Assembly (NCBI RefSeq): GCF_900112645.1
Contig: NZ_FOMO01000001.1
Coordinates: 372,001 to 436,000, forward strand
Source of the DNA: Phytopseudomonas straminea
GTDB taxonomy: Bacteria > Pseudomonadota > Gammaproteobacteria > Pseudomonadales > Pseudomonadaceae
DNA length: 64,000 nucleotides
Direction: 5' to 3'
Below the pieces are notes generated by a model, which worked only from the letters and a program-made list of their open reading frames with translations, was not told where the DNA came from and searched no databases. Below are positions 9,960 to 17,945 of this stretch, piece after piece. Within the stretch, counting starts at the first letter, position 1. Each line of letters opens with the position of its first letter. A program made the translations under genes and the position numbers.

Positions 9960-11639
9960 ATGAGTGAAAAGCAGAACGATGACCTGAAATACAAGCCGAC
10001 CAAGAGCACCATGGGGATCAACCCGGTCATCGGTATACGCGGCAGGGATCTGCTGACCTCCGCCCGTCTGGTGCTGACCCAGGCCATGCGCCAGCCACTG
10101 CACAGCGCCCGGCATGCCGCCCACTTCGGCCTCGAGCTGAAGAACGTGCTGCTCGGCCAATCCAAACTGCAGCCCGACGACACCGATCGTCGTTTCAATG
10201 ACCCGGCCTGGAGCCAGAACCCGCTATACCGCCGGTACCTGCAAACCTATCTCGCTTGGCGTCAGGAACTGCACGACTGGGTCGAGCACAGCTCGCTGTC
10301 CGAGCAGGACGTCAGCCGCGGCCACTTCATCATCAACCTGCTGACCGAGGCGATGGCGCCGAGCAACAGCCTGGCCAACCCGGCAGCGGTCAAACGCATC
10401 TTCGACACCGGCGGCAAGAGCCTGCTCGATGGCCTTTCGCACATGGCCAAGGACCTGCTGAACAACGGTGGCATGCCCAGCCAGGTGGACATGAAGGCCT
10501 TCGAAGTGGGCCGCAACCTGGCCACCACCGAAGGCGCCGTAGTGTTTCGCAACGAGGTGCTGGAGCTGATCCAGTACACGCCGGTCACTGAGCAGGTCTA
10601 CAAGCGCCCGCTGCTGGTGGTGCCGCCACAGATCAACAAGTACTACGTATTCGATTTGTCGCCGGAAAAGAGCCTGGCGCGTTTTCTGTTGCGCAGCCAG
10701 GTGCAGACCTTCATCGTCAGCTGGCGCAACCCAACCAAGGCCCAGCGCGAATGGGGCCTGTCGACCTATATCGAGGCGCTCAAGGAAGCCGTCGAGGTGG
10801 TCTGCGCGATCACCGGCAGCAGCGATGTAAACGTGCTGGGCGCCTGCTCCGGCGGCGCCACCACCGCCTCGCTGCTCGGCCACTACGCAGCTATCGGTGA
10901 ACAGAAGGTGCATGCCCAGACCCTGCTGGTCAGCGTGCTGGATACTCAGCTGGACAGCCAATACGCACTATTCGCCGACGAGCAGACCCTGGAGGCCGCC
11001 AAGCGCCGCTCCTATCAGGCCGGCGTGCTGGAAGGCAGCGACATGGCCAAGGTGTTCGCCTGGATGCGCCCCAACGACCTGATCTGGAATTACTGGGTCA
11101 ACAACTACCTGCTCGGCAACGAGCCGCCGGTGTTCGACATCCTCTACTGGAACAATGACACCACCCGCCTGCCCGCCGCCCTGCACGGCGAATTCATCGA
11201 GATGTTCCAGGCCAACCCACTGACACGCGCCGGCGCGCTGGAGGTCTGCGGCACGCCTATCGATCTCAAACAGGTCAGCTGTGATTACTACGTGGTGGCT
11301 GGCAGTAACGACCACATCACGCCATGGACGTCCTGCTACAAGTCGGCGCGGCTGTTCGGCGGGCAGTGCGAGTTCGTGCTGTCCAGCAGCGGGCATATCC
11401 AGAGCATTCTCAACCCGCCGGGCAACCCCAAGGCGCGCTACATGACCAACCCCGACATGCCGGCCGACCCTAAGGCCTGGCAGGAGGACGCCACCAAGCA
11501 CGCCGATTCCTGGTGGCTGCACTGGCAGCAATGGCTGACCGCCCGCTCCGGAGAAACCAAGAAGGCACCCGCCAAGCTGGGCAACAAGCGCTACCCGGCA
11601 GCCGAGGCGGCGCCGGGCACCTATGTGCACGAACGCTAA
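9960..11639 (+). CDS. phaC1: Class II PHA synthase PhaC1
   Basis: The 559-aa alpha/beta-hydrolase-fold polymerase joins (R)-3-hydroxyacyl-CoA (C6-C14) into medium-chain polyhydroxyalkanoate on the granule surface. I chose the ATG at 9960, eight bases after an AAGGGAG Shine-Dalgarno; the frame is open for two codons upstream from a TTG. The lipase-like box is GACSGG with catalytic Cys296; Asp451 (SNDHITPW) and His479 (GHIQS) complete the triad. The ending PGTYVHER and the opening NPVIGIRG match PhaC1 rather than PhaC2. It is first in the phaC1-phaZ-phaD series; the usual second synthase gene is absent. Confidence 0.97.
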   Translation: MSEKQNDDLKYKPTKSTMGINPVIGIRGRDLLTSARLVLTQAMRQPLHSARHAAHFGLELKNVLLGQSKLQPDDTDRRFNDPAWSQNPLYRRYLQTYLAWRQELHDWVEHSSLSEQDVSRGHFIINLLTEAMAPSNSLANPAAVKRIFDTGGKSLLDGLSHMAKDLLNNGGMPSQVDMKAFEVGRNLATTEGAVVFRNEVLELIQYTPVTEQVYKRPLLVVPPQINKYYVFDLSPEKSLARFLLRSQVQTFIVSWRNPTKAQREWGLSTYIEALKEAVEVVCAITGSSDVNVLGACSGGATTASLLGHYAAIGEQKVHAQTLLVSVLDTQLDSQYALFADEQTLEAAKRRSYQAGVLEGSDMAKVFAWMRPNDLIWNYWVNNYLLGNEPPVFDILYWNNDTTRLPAALHGEFIEMFQANPLTRAGALEVCGTPIDLKQVSCDYYVVAGSNDHITPWTSCYKSARLFGGQCEFVLSSSGHIQSILNPPGNPKARYMTNPDMPADPKAWQEDATKHADSWWLHWQQWLTARSGETKKAPAKLGNKRYPAAEAAPGTYVHER

Positions 11640-11669
11640 ACGCACGACGACCACCGACAGGGGCGCCAC

Positions 11670-12530
11670 ATGTCATCAGCCTTCGTGTTTCGCACTATCG
11701 TGCTGGATCAACAGACGATCCGCACCGCCGTGCGCCCTGGCAGCCCGGACAAGGTGCCGCTGCTGATCTTCAACGGCATCGGCGCCAACCTCGAGCTGGT
11801 CATGCCCTTCGTCAACGCCCTGGATAAGGATCAGGAAATCATCGCCTTCGATGTGCCGGGCGTGGGCGGCTCCTCCACGCCGAGCATTCCCTATCGTTTT
11901 CCCGGCCTGGCCAAGCTCGCGGCGCGCATGCTCGATTACCTGGACTACGGCCGGGTCAACGCCATCGGCGTGTCCTGGGGCGGCGCCCTGGCACAGCAGT
12001 TCGCCCGCGACTACCCGGAGCGCTGCAAGAAGCTGGTGCTGGCCGCAACCTCGGCGGGCGCGATGATGATTCCGGGCAAGCCCAAGGTGCTGTGGCGCAT
12101 GGCCAGCCCGCGCCGCTATCTGCAGCCGTCCTACGGCGTGCATATCGCCGCCGATATCTACGGCGGCGCCTTCCGCCGCGACCCCAAACTCGCACTGTCC
12201 CACGCCAGCAAGGTGCGCTCGGGCGGCAAGCTCGGCTACTACTGGCAGCTGTTCGCCGGCATGGGCTGGACGAGCATTCACTGGCTGCACAAGATCCGCC
12301 AGCCGACCCTGGTGCTGGCCGGCGACGACGACCCGATCATCCCGCTGCTCAACATGCGCCTGCTGGCGTGGCGCATCCCCAACTCCGAACTACACGTGAT
12401 CGACGACGGCCACCTGTTTCTGGTGACCCGCGCCGAGGTGGTGGCACCGATCATCATGAAATTCCTCGCCGAGGAGCGGCAGCCGGCGATCATGCATCCC
12501 CAGAACGTGACGGCTCGTGGGCAGCCTTGA
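11670..12530 (+). CDS. phaZ: Intracellular medium-chain PHA depolymerase PhaZ
   Basis: The 286-aa alpha/beta hydrolase releases 3-hydroxyacids from stored mcl-PHA. The nucleophile motif is GVSWGG with Ser102. A downstream DDDPIIP supplies the probable acidic residue and DDGHLF the histidine. It starts 30 bp after phaC1. In most pseudomonads it is sandwiched between phaC1 and phaC2; here phaD follows directly 30 bp downstream. Synthesis and breakdown are therefore encoded side by side, fitting the known PHA turnover cycle. Confidence 0.96.
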   Translation: MSSAFVFRTIVLDQQTIRTAVRPGSPDKVPLLIFNGIGANLELVMPFVNALDKDQEIIAFDVPGVGGSSTPSIPYRFPGLAKLAARMLDYLDYGRVNAIGVSWGGALAQQFARDYPERCKKLVLAATSAGAMMIPGKPKVLWRMASPRRYLQPSYGVHIAADIYGGAFRRDPKLALSHASKVRSGGKLGYYWQLFAGMGWTSIHWLHKIRQPTLVLAGDDDPIIPLLNMRLLAWRIPNSELHVIDDGHLFLVTRAEVVAPIIMKFLAEERQPAIMHPQNVTARGQP

Positions 12531-12560
12531 ATACCGCCTGCGCTGGGACGCGCTGAACAG

Positions 12561-13184
12561 ATGAAAACCCGTGACCGTATCCTCGCCGCTACCCTGCTGC
12601 TGTTCAACGAGCGCGGCGAGCCCAACGTCTCGACCCTGGAAATCGCCAACGAGCTGGATATCAGCCCGGGCAATCTCTACTACCACTTCCACGGCAAGGA
12701 GCCGCTGACCCTGGCGCTTTTCGAGCAGTTCCAGGCCAAGCTGGCGCCTCTGCTCACGCCCCCTGACGATGTCGATCTCGATGCACAGGACTACTGGCTG
12801 TTCCTGCATCTGATAGCCGAAGGCATGTCGGCCTATCGTTTCCTGTTCCAGGATCTCTCCAACCTCAGCGGGCGCCTGCCCAAGCTGGCTGCCGGCATGC
12901 GCCACTGGCTCGCCAGGCTACGCCATACGCTGGCGGCCCTGCTGGCGCGCCTTAAAGCCCAACACCTGCTGGTAAGCGACGAAAAAACCCTGCAGCAACT
13001 GGTCGAGCAGATCGTGCTGACCCTGCTGTTCGCCCAGGACTACCAGCGCATCGTCGCCCAGCCAGCCGACAGCCGCCTGGTGGTCTACCACGTGATGATG
13101 CTGGTCGCCCCTCACCTGCAGGACGAAGCGCGCCACACCACCGAGCTCTTGGCTCTGAGCTATCTGCAGGAAAGCGCCCGCTGA
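12561..13184 (+). CDS. phaD: TetR-family activator of PHA genes PhaD
   Basis: This encodes 207 aa with an N-terminal TetR helix-turn-helix (residues about 5-50, KTRDRILAATLLLFNERGE then NLYYHF). The C-terminal ligand pocket is predicted to bind a fatty acid or CoA-derived intermediate. In P. putida PhaD activates the phaC1 and phaI promoters. Here it is the last gene of the + strand pha series and ends 52 bp from the converging phaF stop, with a shared terminator between. Confidence 0.93.
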   Translation: MKTRDRILAATLLLFNERGEPNVSTLEIANELDISPGNLYYHFHGKEPLTLALFEQFQAKLAPLLTPPDDVDLDAQDYWLFLHLIAEGMSAYRFLFQDLSNLSGRLPKLAAGMRHWLARLRHTLAALLARLKAQHLLVSDEKTLQQLVEQIVLTLLFAQDYQRIVAQPADSRLVVYHVMMLVAPHLQDEARHTTELLALSYLQESAR

Positions 13185-13190
13185 AATAAA

Positions 13191-13215
13191 AACGCCCGAT
13201 ACGAGATCGGGCGTT
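13191..13215. terminator. Bidirectional terminator between phaD and phaF
   Basis: A perfect 10-bp stem (13191-13200 with 13206-13215) has a 5-nt loop. On the - strand it runs into a T-rich tract (reverse of AAATAAAA), so it should terminate phaF strongly. On the + strand it also closes phaD, with a weaker tail. Confidence 0.85.
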
Positions 13216-13235
13216 TGGGGAGGTCGCTCAACGGC

Positions 13236-14069
13236 TCAGGACTGCGTGCCGGTAGGCGTCGTGGTGGTGGCCGGAGTTGCCGCTGGAGCTGGCGTTGTAG
13301 CGGACGGTGCCGGCGGTGTGGCGGCCTTGCTCGCAGCCGGCTTCTTCGCTGCCGGTTTGCTGGCTGCCTTGGTAGCGGATTTCGCGGCAGGTTTGGCTGC
13401 CGATTTGGCCGCTGGCTTGGTAGCCGCTTTGGCGGCTGGCTTGGCCGGCGTCTTGGCGGCAGTAGCCGGTTTGGCTGCAGCCGTCTTGCTGGCCGGCGCC
13501 TTCTTGACCGCTGCGGGCTTGGCGACAGCTGGCTTGGTGGCGGGTTTGGCAACGGCAGTGCTGGCTGCCTTGCTCGGAGTCGACGCTTTGGTCGCCGGCT
13601 TGGCCGCAGCCTTTTTCACCACAGGCTTGGCTGCTGCCTTGCTGGAAACGCCGGTCAGCGTCTCCAGTTGCCGGGTCAGCAGGTCGACCTTGTCATTGAG
13701 CGCCTTGACCTCGTTGCGGCTCGGCACACCCAATCGGGAGATGGCGTTGTTGAGGCGCTTGTCGAAGGCTTCCTCGAGCTCGCTCCACTTGCCGATCGCC
13801 TTGTCCTTGACCTCGTCGACGCGCGAACGGGCGCTGCTGACGGACGAGTCGACCGACGATTTCACCGCATCGGCCTGCTTGCCCACGTTGCTCTTGGCGG
13901 TTTTCTCGGCCTTTTCGCCATCCTTGACCAGGGTATCGAACAGCTTGGTGCCGTCCTTGCTGACCTTGGAGTAAGCGCCCAGGCCTGCCAACCAGATCTG
14001 CCGCGAGTACTTTTCAACCTCGCCGATCCACGAGCTGGTCTGTTTCTCGGTTTTCTTTTTGACAGCCAT
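13236..14069 (-). CDS. phaF: PHA granule phasin and histone H1-like protein PhaF
   Basis: This encodes 277 aa. The ATG at 14069 has AGGAGAG upstream and gives the family start MAVKKKTEKQ. The N-terminal half (to about residue 135) is the phasin domain that coats PHA granules, sharing WLAGLGAYSK with PhaI; heptad-rich helices follow. The C-terminal half is an Ala/Lys/Pro tail of AAKPA-type repeats like histone H1, which binds DNA non-specifically and helps share granules between daughter cells. It is the second gene of phaI-phaF, 10 bp after phaI. Confidence 0.95.
   Translation of the reverse strand: MAVKKKTEKQTSSWIGEVEKYSRQIWLAGLGAYSKVSKDGTKLFDTLVKDGEKAEKTAKSNVGKQADAVKSSVDSSVSSARSRVDEVKDKAIGKWSELEEAFDKRLNNAISRLGVPSRNEVKALNDKVDLLTRQLETLTGVSSKAAAKPVVKKAAAKPATKASTPSKAASTAVAKPATKPAVAKPAAVKKAPASKTAAAKPATAAKTPAKPAAKAATKPAAKSAAKPAAKSATKAASKPAAKKPAASKAATPPAPSATTPAPAATPATTTTPTGTQS
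13245..13640 (-). repeat. AAKPA-type coding repeats in the phaF tail
   Basis: Degenerate short repeats encode Ala-Ala-Lys-Pro-Ala units in the C-terminal half of PhaF. They resemble the longer array in algP 1.1 kb away on the same strand, so the two could recombine or misassemble. Confidence 0.7.
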
Positions 14070-14079
14070 CCTGCTCTCC

Positions 14080-14508
14080 TTATTGGGTACGCGCGACACG
14101 CTCGAGCAACGCGCTCAGCTCATCCAGCTTAGCAGACAGGGCCTGAATATCCTGTCGGGCGGGAATGCCAAGACGGTTCAGTGCGCCAGCCACGCGCGAG
14201 TCGAAGGCCTGCTCGATCTTCTCGATTCGGGCAGCGACCTGGTTCTTCACAACGGACACTCTGCTTCTGGCTTCGTCGATCTGGCCATTGGCCGCATCGA
14301 CCTGTTCATTGACCTGCTCACGGCCGCGCCGTTCCGCCAGCTCCCCGAGGCGTACTAGGGAGTGGAAATAATCCAGCCCTTCCTGTCCCGCCTTAGCGTA
14401 GGCACCCAGACCGGCGAGCCACAGCTTTCTGACCCCTGAAGGTTCATTGGTGGCAGTTGAGCGACGAGTAGAGACGAGCGGTGTCTTGCTGACGGTAGCG
14501 TTGGACAT
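14080..14508 (-). CDS. phaI: PHA granule-associated phasin PhaI
   Basis: The 142-aa phasin lacks the histone-like tail of PhaF. I chose the ATG at 14508 behind a GAGGTG Shine-Dalgarno; the frame extends 12 codons upstream without a better start. The conserved segment LWLAGLGAYAKAGQEG is followed by amphipathic helices and a coiled coil with a C-terminal leucine-rich heptad pattern (ALSAKLDELSALLERV). It coats PHA granules and is first in the phaI-phaF operon, which converges on phaC1ZD. The 183-bp gap upstream (to algP) must hold its promoter. Confidence 0.94.
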   Translation of the reverse strand: MSNATVSKTPLVSTRRSTATNEPSGVRKLWLAGLGAYAKAGQEGLDYFHSLVRLGELAERRGREQVNEQVDAANGQIDEARSRVSVVKNQVAARIEKIEQAFDSRVAGALNRLGIPARQDIQALSAKLDELSALLERVARTQ

Positions 14509-14651
14509 GGTGCACCTCACAGTAGCTTGGGAGATGGCCTGCACGACACAGGCTTAACAAGCACCGTAAAGAGCAAAACTAGAAAACGCATACTAATCGG
14601 CGCGACCAGGATTGCGCGGAGCGTTCAGGTGAAACGAGGAGAGTTCGTGCG

Positions 14652-14680
14652 AAGCCTGCGAGCGCACGGCTCGCAGGCTT
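14652..14680 (-). terminator. Hairpin terminator of algP
   Basis: A perfect 12-bp stem (14652-14663 with 14669-14680) has a 5-nt loop. It starts 12 bp beyond the algP stop in the direction of - strand transcription. The following sequence is only modestly T-rich. Confidence 0.65.
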
Positions 14681-14691
14681 GGGACAGCCTA

Positions 14692-15756
14692 TCAGTTGCT
14701 GGCTGGCGGCGTTGCGCCGTTGGCAGCTGGAGTCGAGGCAGCGGCTGGCTCGGTCGCCGGCTTGCTGGCGGCGGAAGCGGCTGGCTTGCTGGCTTCAGGC
14801 TTTGCGGCTGGCCTGGCTGCAACCGGCTTGCTCGCAGCCTTGGCGGCAGGTTTGCTAGCCGCTGGTTTGGCTGCCGCTTTGGCAGCGGTCGCAGGCTTGG
14901 CAGCCGTTTGGGCTGATGGCTTAGCGGCTGCTTTGCTCGCTGGCTTGGCAGCAGGTTTAGCTGCGGTCTTGGTCGCAGGTTTAGCAGCAGCGGGCTTCGC
15001 AGCTGCCTTAGCGGCAGGCTTGGCTGCAGCCGGTTTAGTCGCGGTTTTGGCGGCAACCGGTTTCGCAGCGGACTTGGCCGCTGGCTTGGCAGCAGTCTGC
15101 GCAGCCGGCTTAGCTGCGGGTTTCGCCGCAGCTTTAGCCACGGCAGGTTTGGCAGTTGCCTTGGCAGCCGGCTTAGTTGCAGTCGGTTTGACAGCGACTT
15201 TGGCGGCAGTCGGTTTTGTGGCGGACTTGGCCGTTGGCTTGGCTGCGGGTTTCGACGCCGCCTTAGCCGGAGCAGGTTTTGCAGCCGCTTTGGCAGCAGG
15301 CTTGGCTGCGGCCTTAGAAGCAGCCGGCTTGGCCGGAGCCTTGTCACGGCTGGACAGTGCCTTGCCGGCTGCTTCACGCACCTTGCCAACGCCCTGGGCC
15401 AGCTTCAGGCTTTCCTGGGCATCGCGCTTGAGTTGCACAATGTACTGACGGGTTTCGGTCTGGCGTGCCTGCAGCGCATCGAGCGCGCCTTCCAGCTCAT
15501 CCACCACGACCTTGGCTTTGGACTGCGCCTTGGCCTTGCCATCGGCCACCGCGGACTGCAGCTTGCCACGGGCTTTGTGCAGTTTTTCCTGAGCGCTACC
15601 GCGCTGTTTTTCCAGCTTGGCGAGAATCTTCTCGGCATCTACCAACGCCTGCGAGCAGGCGTTTTCGAGGTGTTCGAGCAAGCTGCCAGAGAGTTGCTGC
15701 AGCAGATGCAAAGGGGTGGTGACCGCTTTTTTCTTCACGTTTTTTGTGGCCGGCAT
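14692..15756 (-). CDS. algP: Histone H1-like alginate regulator AlgP
   Basis: AlgP (AlgR3) is a 354-aa DNA-binding protein linked to alginate gene control in P. aeruginosa. The N-terminal ~130 residues (TTPLHLLQQLSGSLLEHLE onward) form a charged helical, probably coiled-coil domain. From about residue 137 to 345 the protein is an Ala/Lys/Pro array (AAKPAAK units). A GGAGGCG Shine-Dalgarno precedes the ATG. Such arrays are known to vary in length between strains. It is normally close to algQ and the hem genes, as here; unusually it is next to the phaI-phaF genes. Confidence 0.95.
   Translation of the reverse strand: MPATKNVKKKAVTTPLHLLQQLSGSLLEHLENACSQALVDAEKILAKLEKQRGSAQEKLHKARGKLQSAVADGKAKAQSKAKVVVDELEGALDALQARQTETRQYIVQLKRDAQESLKLAQGVGKVREAAGKALSSRDKAPAKPAASKAAAKPAAKAAAKPAPAKAASKPAAKPTAKSATKPTAAKVAVKPTATKPAAKATAKPAVAKAAAKPAAKPAAQTAAKPAAKSAAKPVAAKTATKPAAAKPAAKAAAKPAAAKPATKTAAKPAAKPASKAAAKPSAQTAAKPATAAKAAAKPAASKPAAKAASKPVAARPAAKPEASKPAASAASKPATEPAAASTPAANGATPPASN
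14720..15345 (-). repeat. Coding repeat array of algP (AAKPA units)
   Basis: About 625 bp of degenerate 12-18-bp repeats encode the Ala/Lys/Pro tail of AlgP. The repeats are variable in third positions, so the array is old rather than freshly amplified. The opposite strand is open by chance across it. Confidence 0.85.
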
Positions 15757-15864
15757 GACGCGCCTCCAGGCGGATGGGATAAAGCCATACTAGGTGGGGT
15801 GAAATTTGCGCCCGCCCGCTGCGCTTTGCAAGCACCTGCGCAGGGTGGCGAAAGCCAGAAACGA

Positions 15865-15890
15865 CGAGGCCGCGGATGATCGCGGCCTCG
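15865..15890 (-). terminator. Terminator of algQ
   Basis: A perfect 10-bp GC stem (15865-15874 with 15881-15890) has a GATGAT loop. It lies 4 bp past the algQ stop and is followed on the - strand by TCGTTTCT. Confidence 0.8.
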
Positions 15891-15894
15891 TGGC

Positions 15895-16356
15895 TCATAC
15901 GGCAGCGGCGGTCGCCTGCTGCTTGTGGGCGGTGTGCAGCACTTCGATCAGGCAGTCTTCGAGTTCGAAGCGCTCGTGCAGCATTTTGCCGAGGCGTTTG
16001 AGCTCCAGGCTCACCGCGTCGGGATCACCGCAATCGCCCTCGTCGCAGCGGTCGTTGAAGGCCAGGGCCGCTTCGGTGATCACCTCGATACGCGGATAGA
16101 TCTGCTTGGCCAGCTCCAGGCCACGCTGATCACCAAACGCCCGGGCTTCTTCGGTGAGCTGTTGGTAGACCTCGAAATGTCCGGCGGACACATAATCGAC
16201 GAGGTATTCGCAGAACCGCTGCATCACCACCTTGTCACCGACGTCGTCGATGGCGGCATAAGCCTTGATCAGTTCGGCACGTTCCTGCAGCCAACGGTCG
16301 ATCATCAGGTGTACGCCACCCCACCGCTCCTGCGCATTCTGGCAACTTTCGAGCAT
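15895..16356 (-). CDS. algQ: Anti-sigma70 regulator AlgQ (Rsd family)
   Basis: The 153-aa protein of the Rsd/AlgQ family binds region 4 of sigma70 and lowers its activity, shifting RNA polymerase towards alternative sigma factors. In P. aeruginosa it affects alginate and siderophore genes. The ATG at 16356 follows GGGAGCGG and gives the family start [14 protein letters not shown]. The body is all-helical ([29 protein letters not shown]). The monocistronic unit is closed by its own terminator. Confidence 0.95.
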   Translation of the reverse strand: MLESCQNAQERWGGVHLMIDRWLQERAELIKAYAAIDDVGDKVVMQRFCEYLVDYVSAGHFEVYQQLTEEARAFGDQRGLELAKQIYPRIEVITEAALAFNDRCDEGDCGDPDAVSLELKRLGKMLHERFELEDCLIEVLHTAHKQQATAAAV

Positions 16357-16667
16357 GGTGATCCGCTCCCTTTGAGTAAGTCCTGTAGGCATCGGGGCTC
16401 AGAACATCGTTCAACCTGTCTTCGCCACGAATCGGAAGTTGGCTGGTCACCGGGCCATATCCCACTGGCCGAAAGTCGATGCCGGACAAGGCGGGCAAAG
16501 ACGGCAACGCACCACGAGTCGATCCCTGAACGTGCAGCCGAGTCCGGACACTAGCACGATTCGAACTGCAGTCCGACCACTCATTTCGTCTCAGGTTATG
16601 CCTGCGTCCAGCACCCTTCAAGCGACATCGCAAGTGGCGCCGACCAAAAGGCCGGCGCCTAAAAACC
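16357..16667. other. Geneless gap between algQ and hemY
   Basis: These 311 bp hold the algQ leader on one side and the hemY terminator on the other. No convincing reading frame was found. In P. aeruginosa a dsbH/dsbB2 gene lies here (recalled order); no trace of a DsbB-like frame is visible. Confidence 0.6.
16636..16659 (-). terminator. Terminator of the hemCDXY operon
   Basis: A hairpin with a 7-bp GC stem (GGCGCCG/CGGCGCC) extended by a wobble and two more pairs has a TTTT loop. It begins 9 bp past the hemY stop. The tail is not T-rich. Confidence 0.55.
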
Positions 16668-17945
16668 TTAGCCGCGGCCGGCCGTGGGCTGTGGTTCAAC
16701 TGCTGTGGTTACCGGCGCCACGCTCACTGCCTGACCACTCAGGCGCCGGTCGAGCAGGCCCAGGCCTTCCTGAAACAAGCGGTTACTGCGCTCCACCTCG
16801 CCCAGCTGGGCGAGCAGGCGCGCCAGCTCGGCACAGGTTTCCGGGTGCCGCTCCAGGCGCAGGCTGGTTTCGAAGTAATCGCGGGCCTTGCCCCACAGCT
16901 GGTTGTGCAGGCTCAGCCGGCCCAGAGTGAGCAGCAGACCGGCATCGTCCGGATGATGCTTGAGCCAGCCCTCCGCGGCCTGCAACTGCCTGGCCGAGTC
17001 GCGGCCACGCAGCAGGCCGTAGAGACGCGCCAGGCGGCCATCGTATTCACGATTAAGCGCCTTGTGCAGCAACTCCTCGGCGCCCGGCTCGGCGCCCAGT
17101 GCGCGCAAACGGTCGGCATACACCGCCAGCAATTCAGGCTCGCCGCGCAGGTTTGGCGACAGACGTTCCCAGGCCTGGGCCAGAGACGGCAGCGCCCCGT
17201 CGCCGGCATCATCGAACTCCAGCGCCAGCAGATATTCACGCCAGGCACGTCGCTCCAGCGCCATCAGCTCGGCCGGCGCCAGGGCCTTTTCCTTGCGCAG
17301 CACCGGCAGCAGCTTGAGCACCGCCTGCCAATCGCCACGGGTTGCATAGAGCTGCTGCAGTTGGCGCAGCACCTGCGGGTTGTGCGGATGGCGTTCGTGC
17401 ATCACCTGCAGGGTTTGTTGGGCGTCATCGATTTCACCACGCGCCAGTTGTAGTTCGGCGTGGGTCAGGGCGATTGCCAGCTCGGCGTTGGGCTGGCGCT
17501 GCAGCGCCTCTTCCAGCAGGGCGTCGCTTTCCTGGTAATGCTCGAGGTTGTGAGCGGCACGGGCGGCGCCCAGGTAATGGATCAGGGGCCGCGGCTCGTT
17601 GCGTGCGATGCGGCTCAGGTGCGTCTGCGCCTTGCTCCAACGCCCTTCGATCAGTTCCTGGAAGCCATGCTCGGAAGCACTGCGCACGCGGCGCTCGCGG
17701 TGCAGCCGCGACCAGGGGTTGATCAGCCCGACCGAGACCAGCAGCGCACGAATCAGCACGCGCAGCAACCAAAGCGCCAGCACGACCGCGGCGAGCAATA
17801 GCACAAAGGCCCACAGCGTCGACTCGTAGCGAAAGCCCTTGTAGGCGAACAGCACGTAGCCCTGATGCTCGGAGATGGCCAGGCCCAGAAGCGCCAGAGC
17901 GCCGATCACCAGCACGGTGAGCAACAGCAGGTAAACGCGCTTCAT
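16668..17945 (-). CDS. hemY: HemY-like TPR inner-membrane protein
   Basis: This 425-aa protein has two N-terminal transmembrane helices (about residues 5-25 and 41-66), then a HemY_N region, then TPR-type helical repeats to about residue 400. Despite its name it is not the protoporphyrinogen oxidase; the precise role of this family is unresolved, and it is thought to act in late tetrapyrrole synthesis at the membrane. The start overlaps the hemX stop by 4 nt (ATGA). It is the last gene of hemC-hemD-hemX-hemY. Confidence 0.9.
   Translation of the reverse strand: MKRVYLLLLTVLVIGALALLGLAISEHQGYVLFAYKGFRYESTLWAFVLLLAAVVLALWLLRVLIRALLVSVGLINPWSRLHRERRVRSASEHGFQELIEGRWSKAQTHLSRIARNEPRPLIHYLGAARAAHNLEHYQESDALLEEALQRQPNAELAIALTHAELQLARGEIDDAQQTLQVMHERHPHNPQVLRQLQQLYATRGDWQAVLKLLPVLRKEKALAPAELMALERRAWREYLLALEFDDAGDGALPSLAQAWERLSPNLRGEPELLAVYADRLRALGAEPGAEELLHKALNREYDGRLARLYGLLRGRDSARQLQAAEGWLKHHPDDAGLLLTLGRLSLHNQLWGKARDYFETSLRLERHPETCAELARLLAQLGEVERSNRLFQEGLGLLDRRLSGQAVSVAPVTTAVEPQPTAGRG

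Noticed and set aside
14720..15345. Possible CRISPR-like array
   Set aside because: Repeats are degenerate, without unique spacers, and encode the AlgP tail.
13246..15448. + strand open frames rich in Ala/Gly/Leu over the phaF and algP tails
   Set aside because: They are mirror images of the AAKPA repeats; the GC-rich repeats keep the opposite frames open by chance.
16668..17945. HemY as protoporphyrinogen oxidase
   Set aside because: No FAD-binding motif; it has two membrane helices and TPR-like repeats, the other HemY family.
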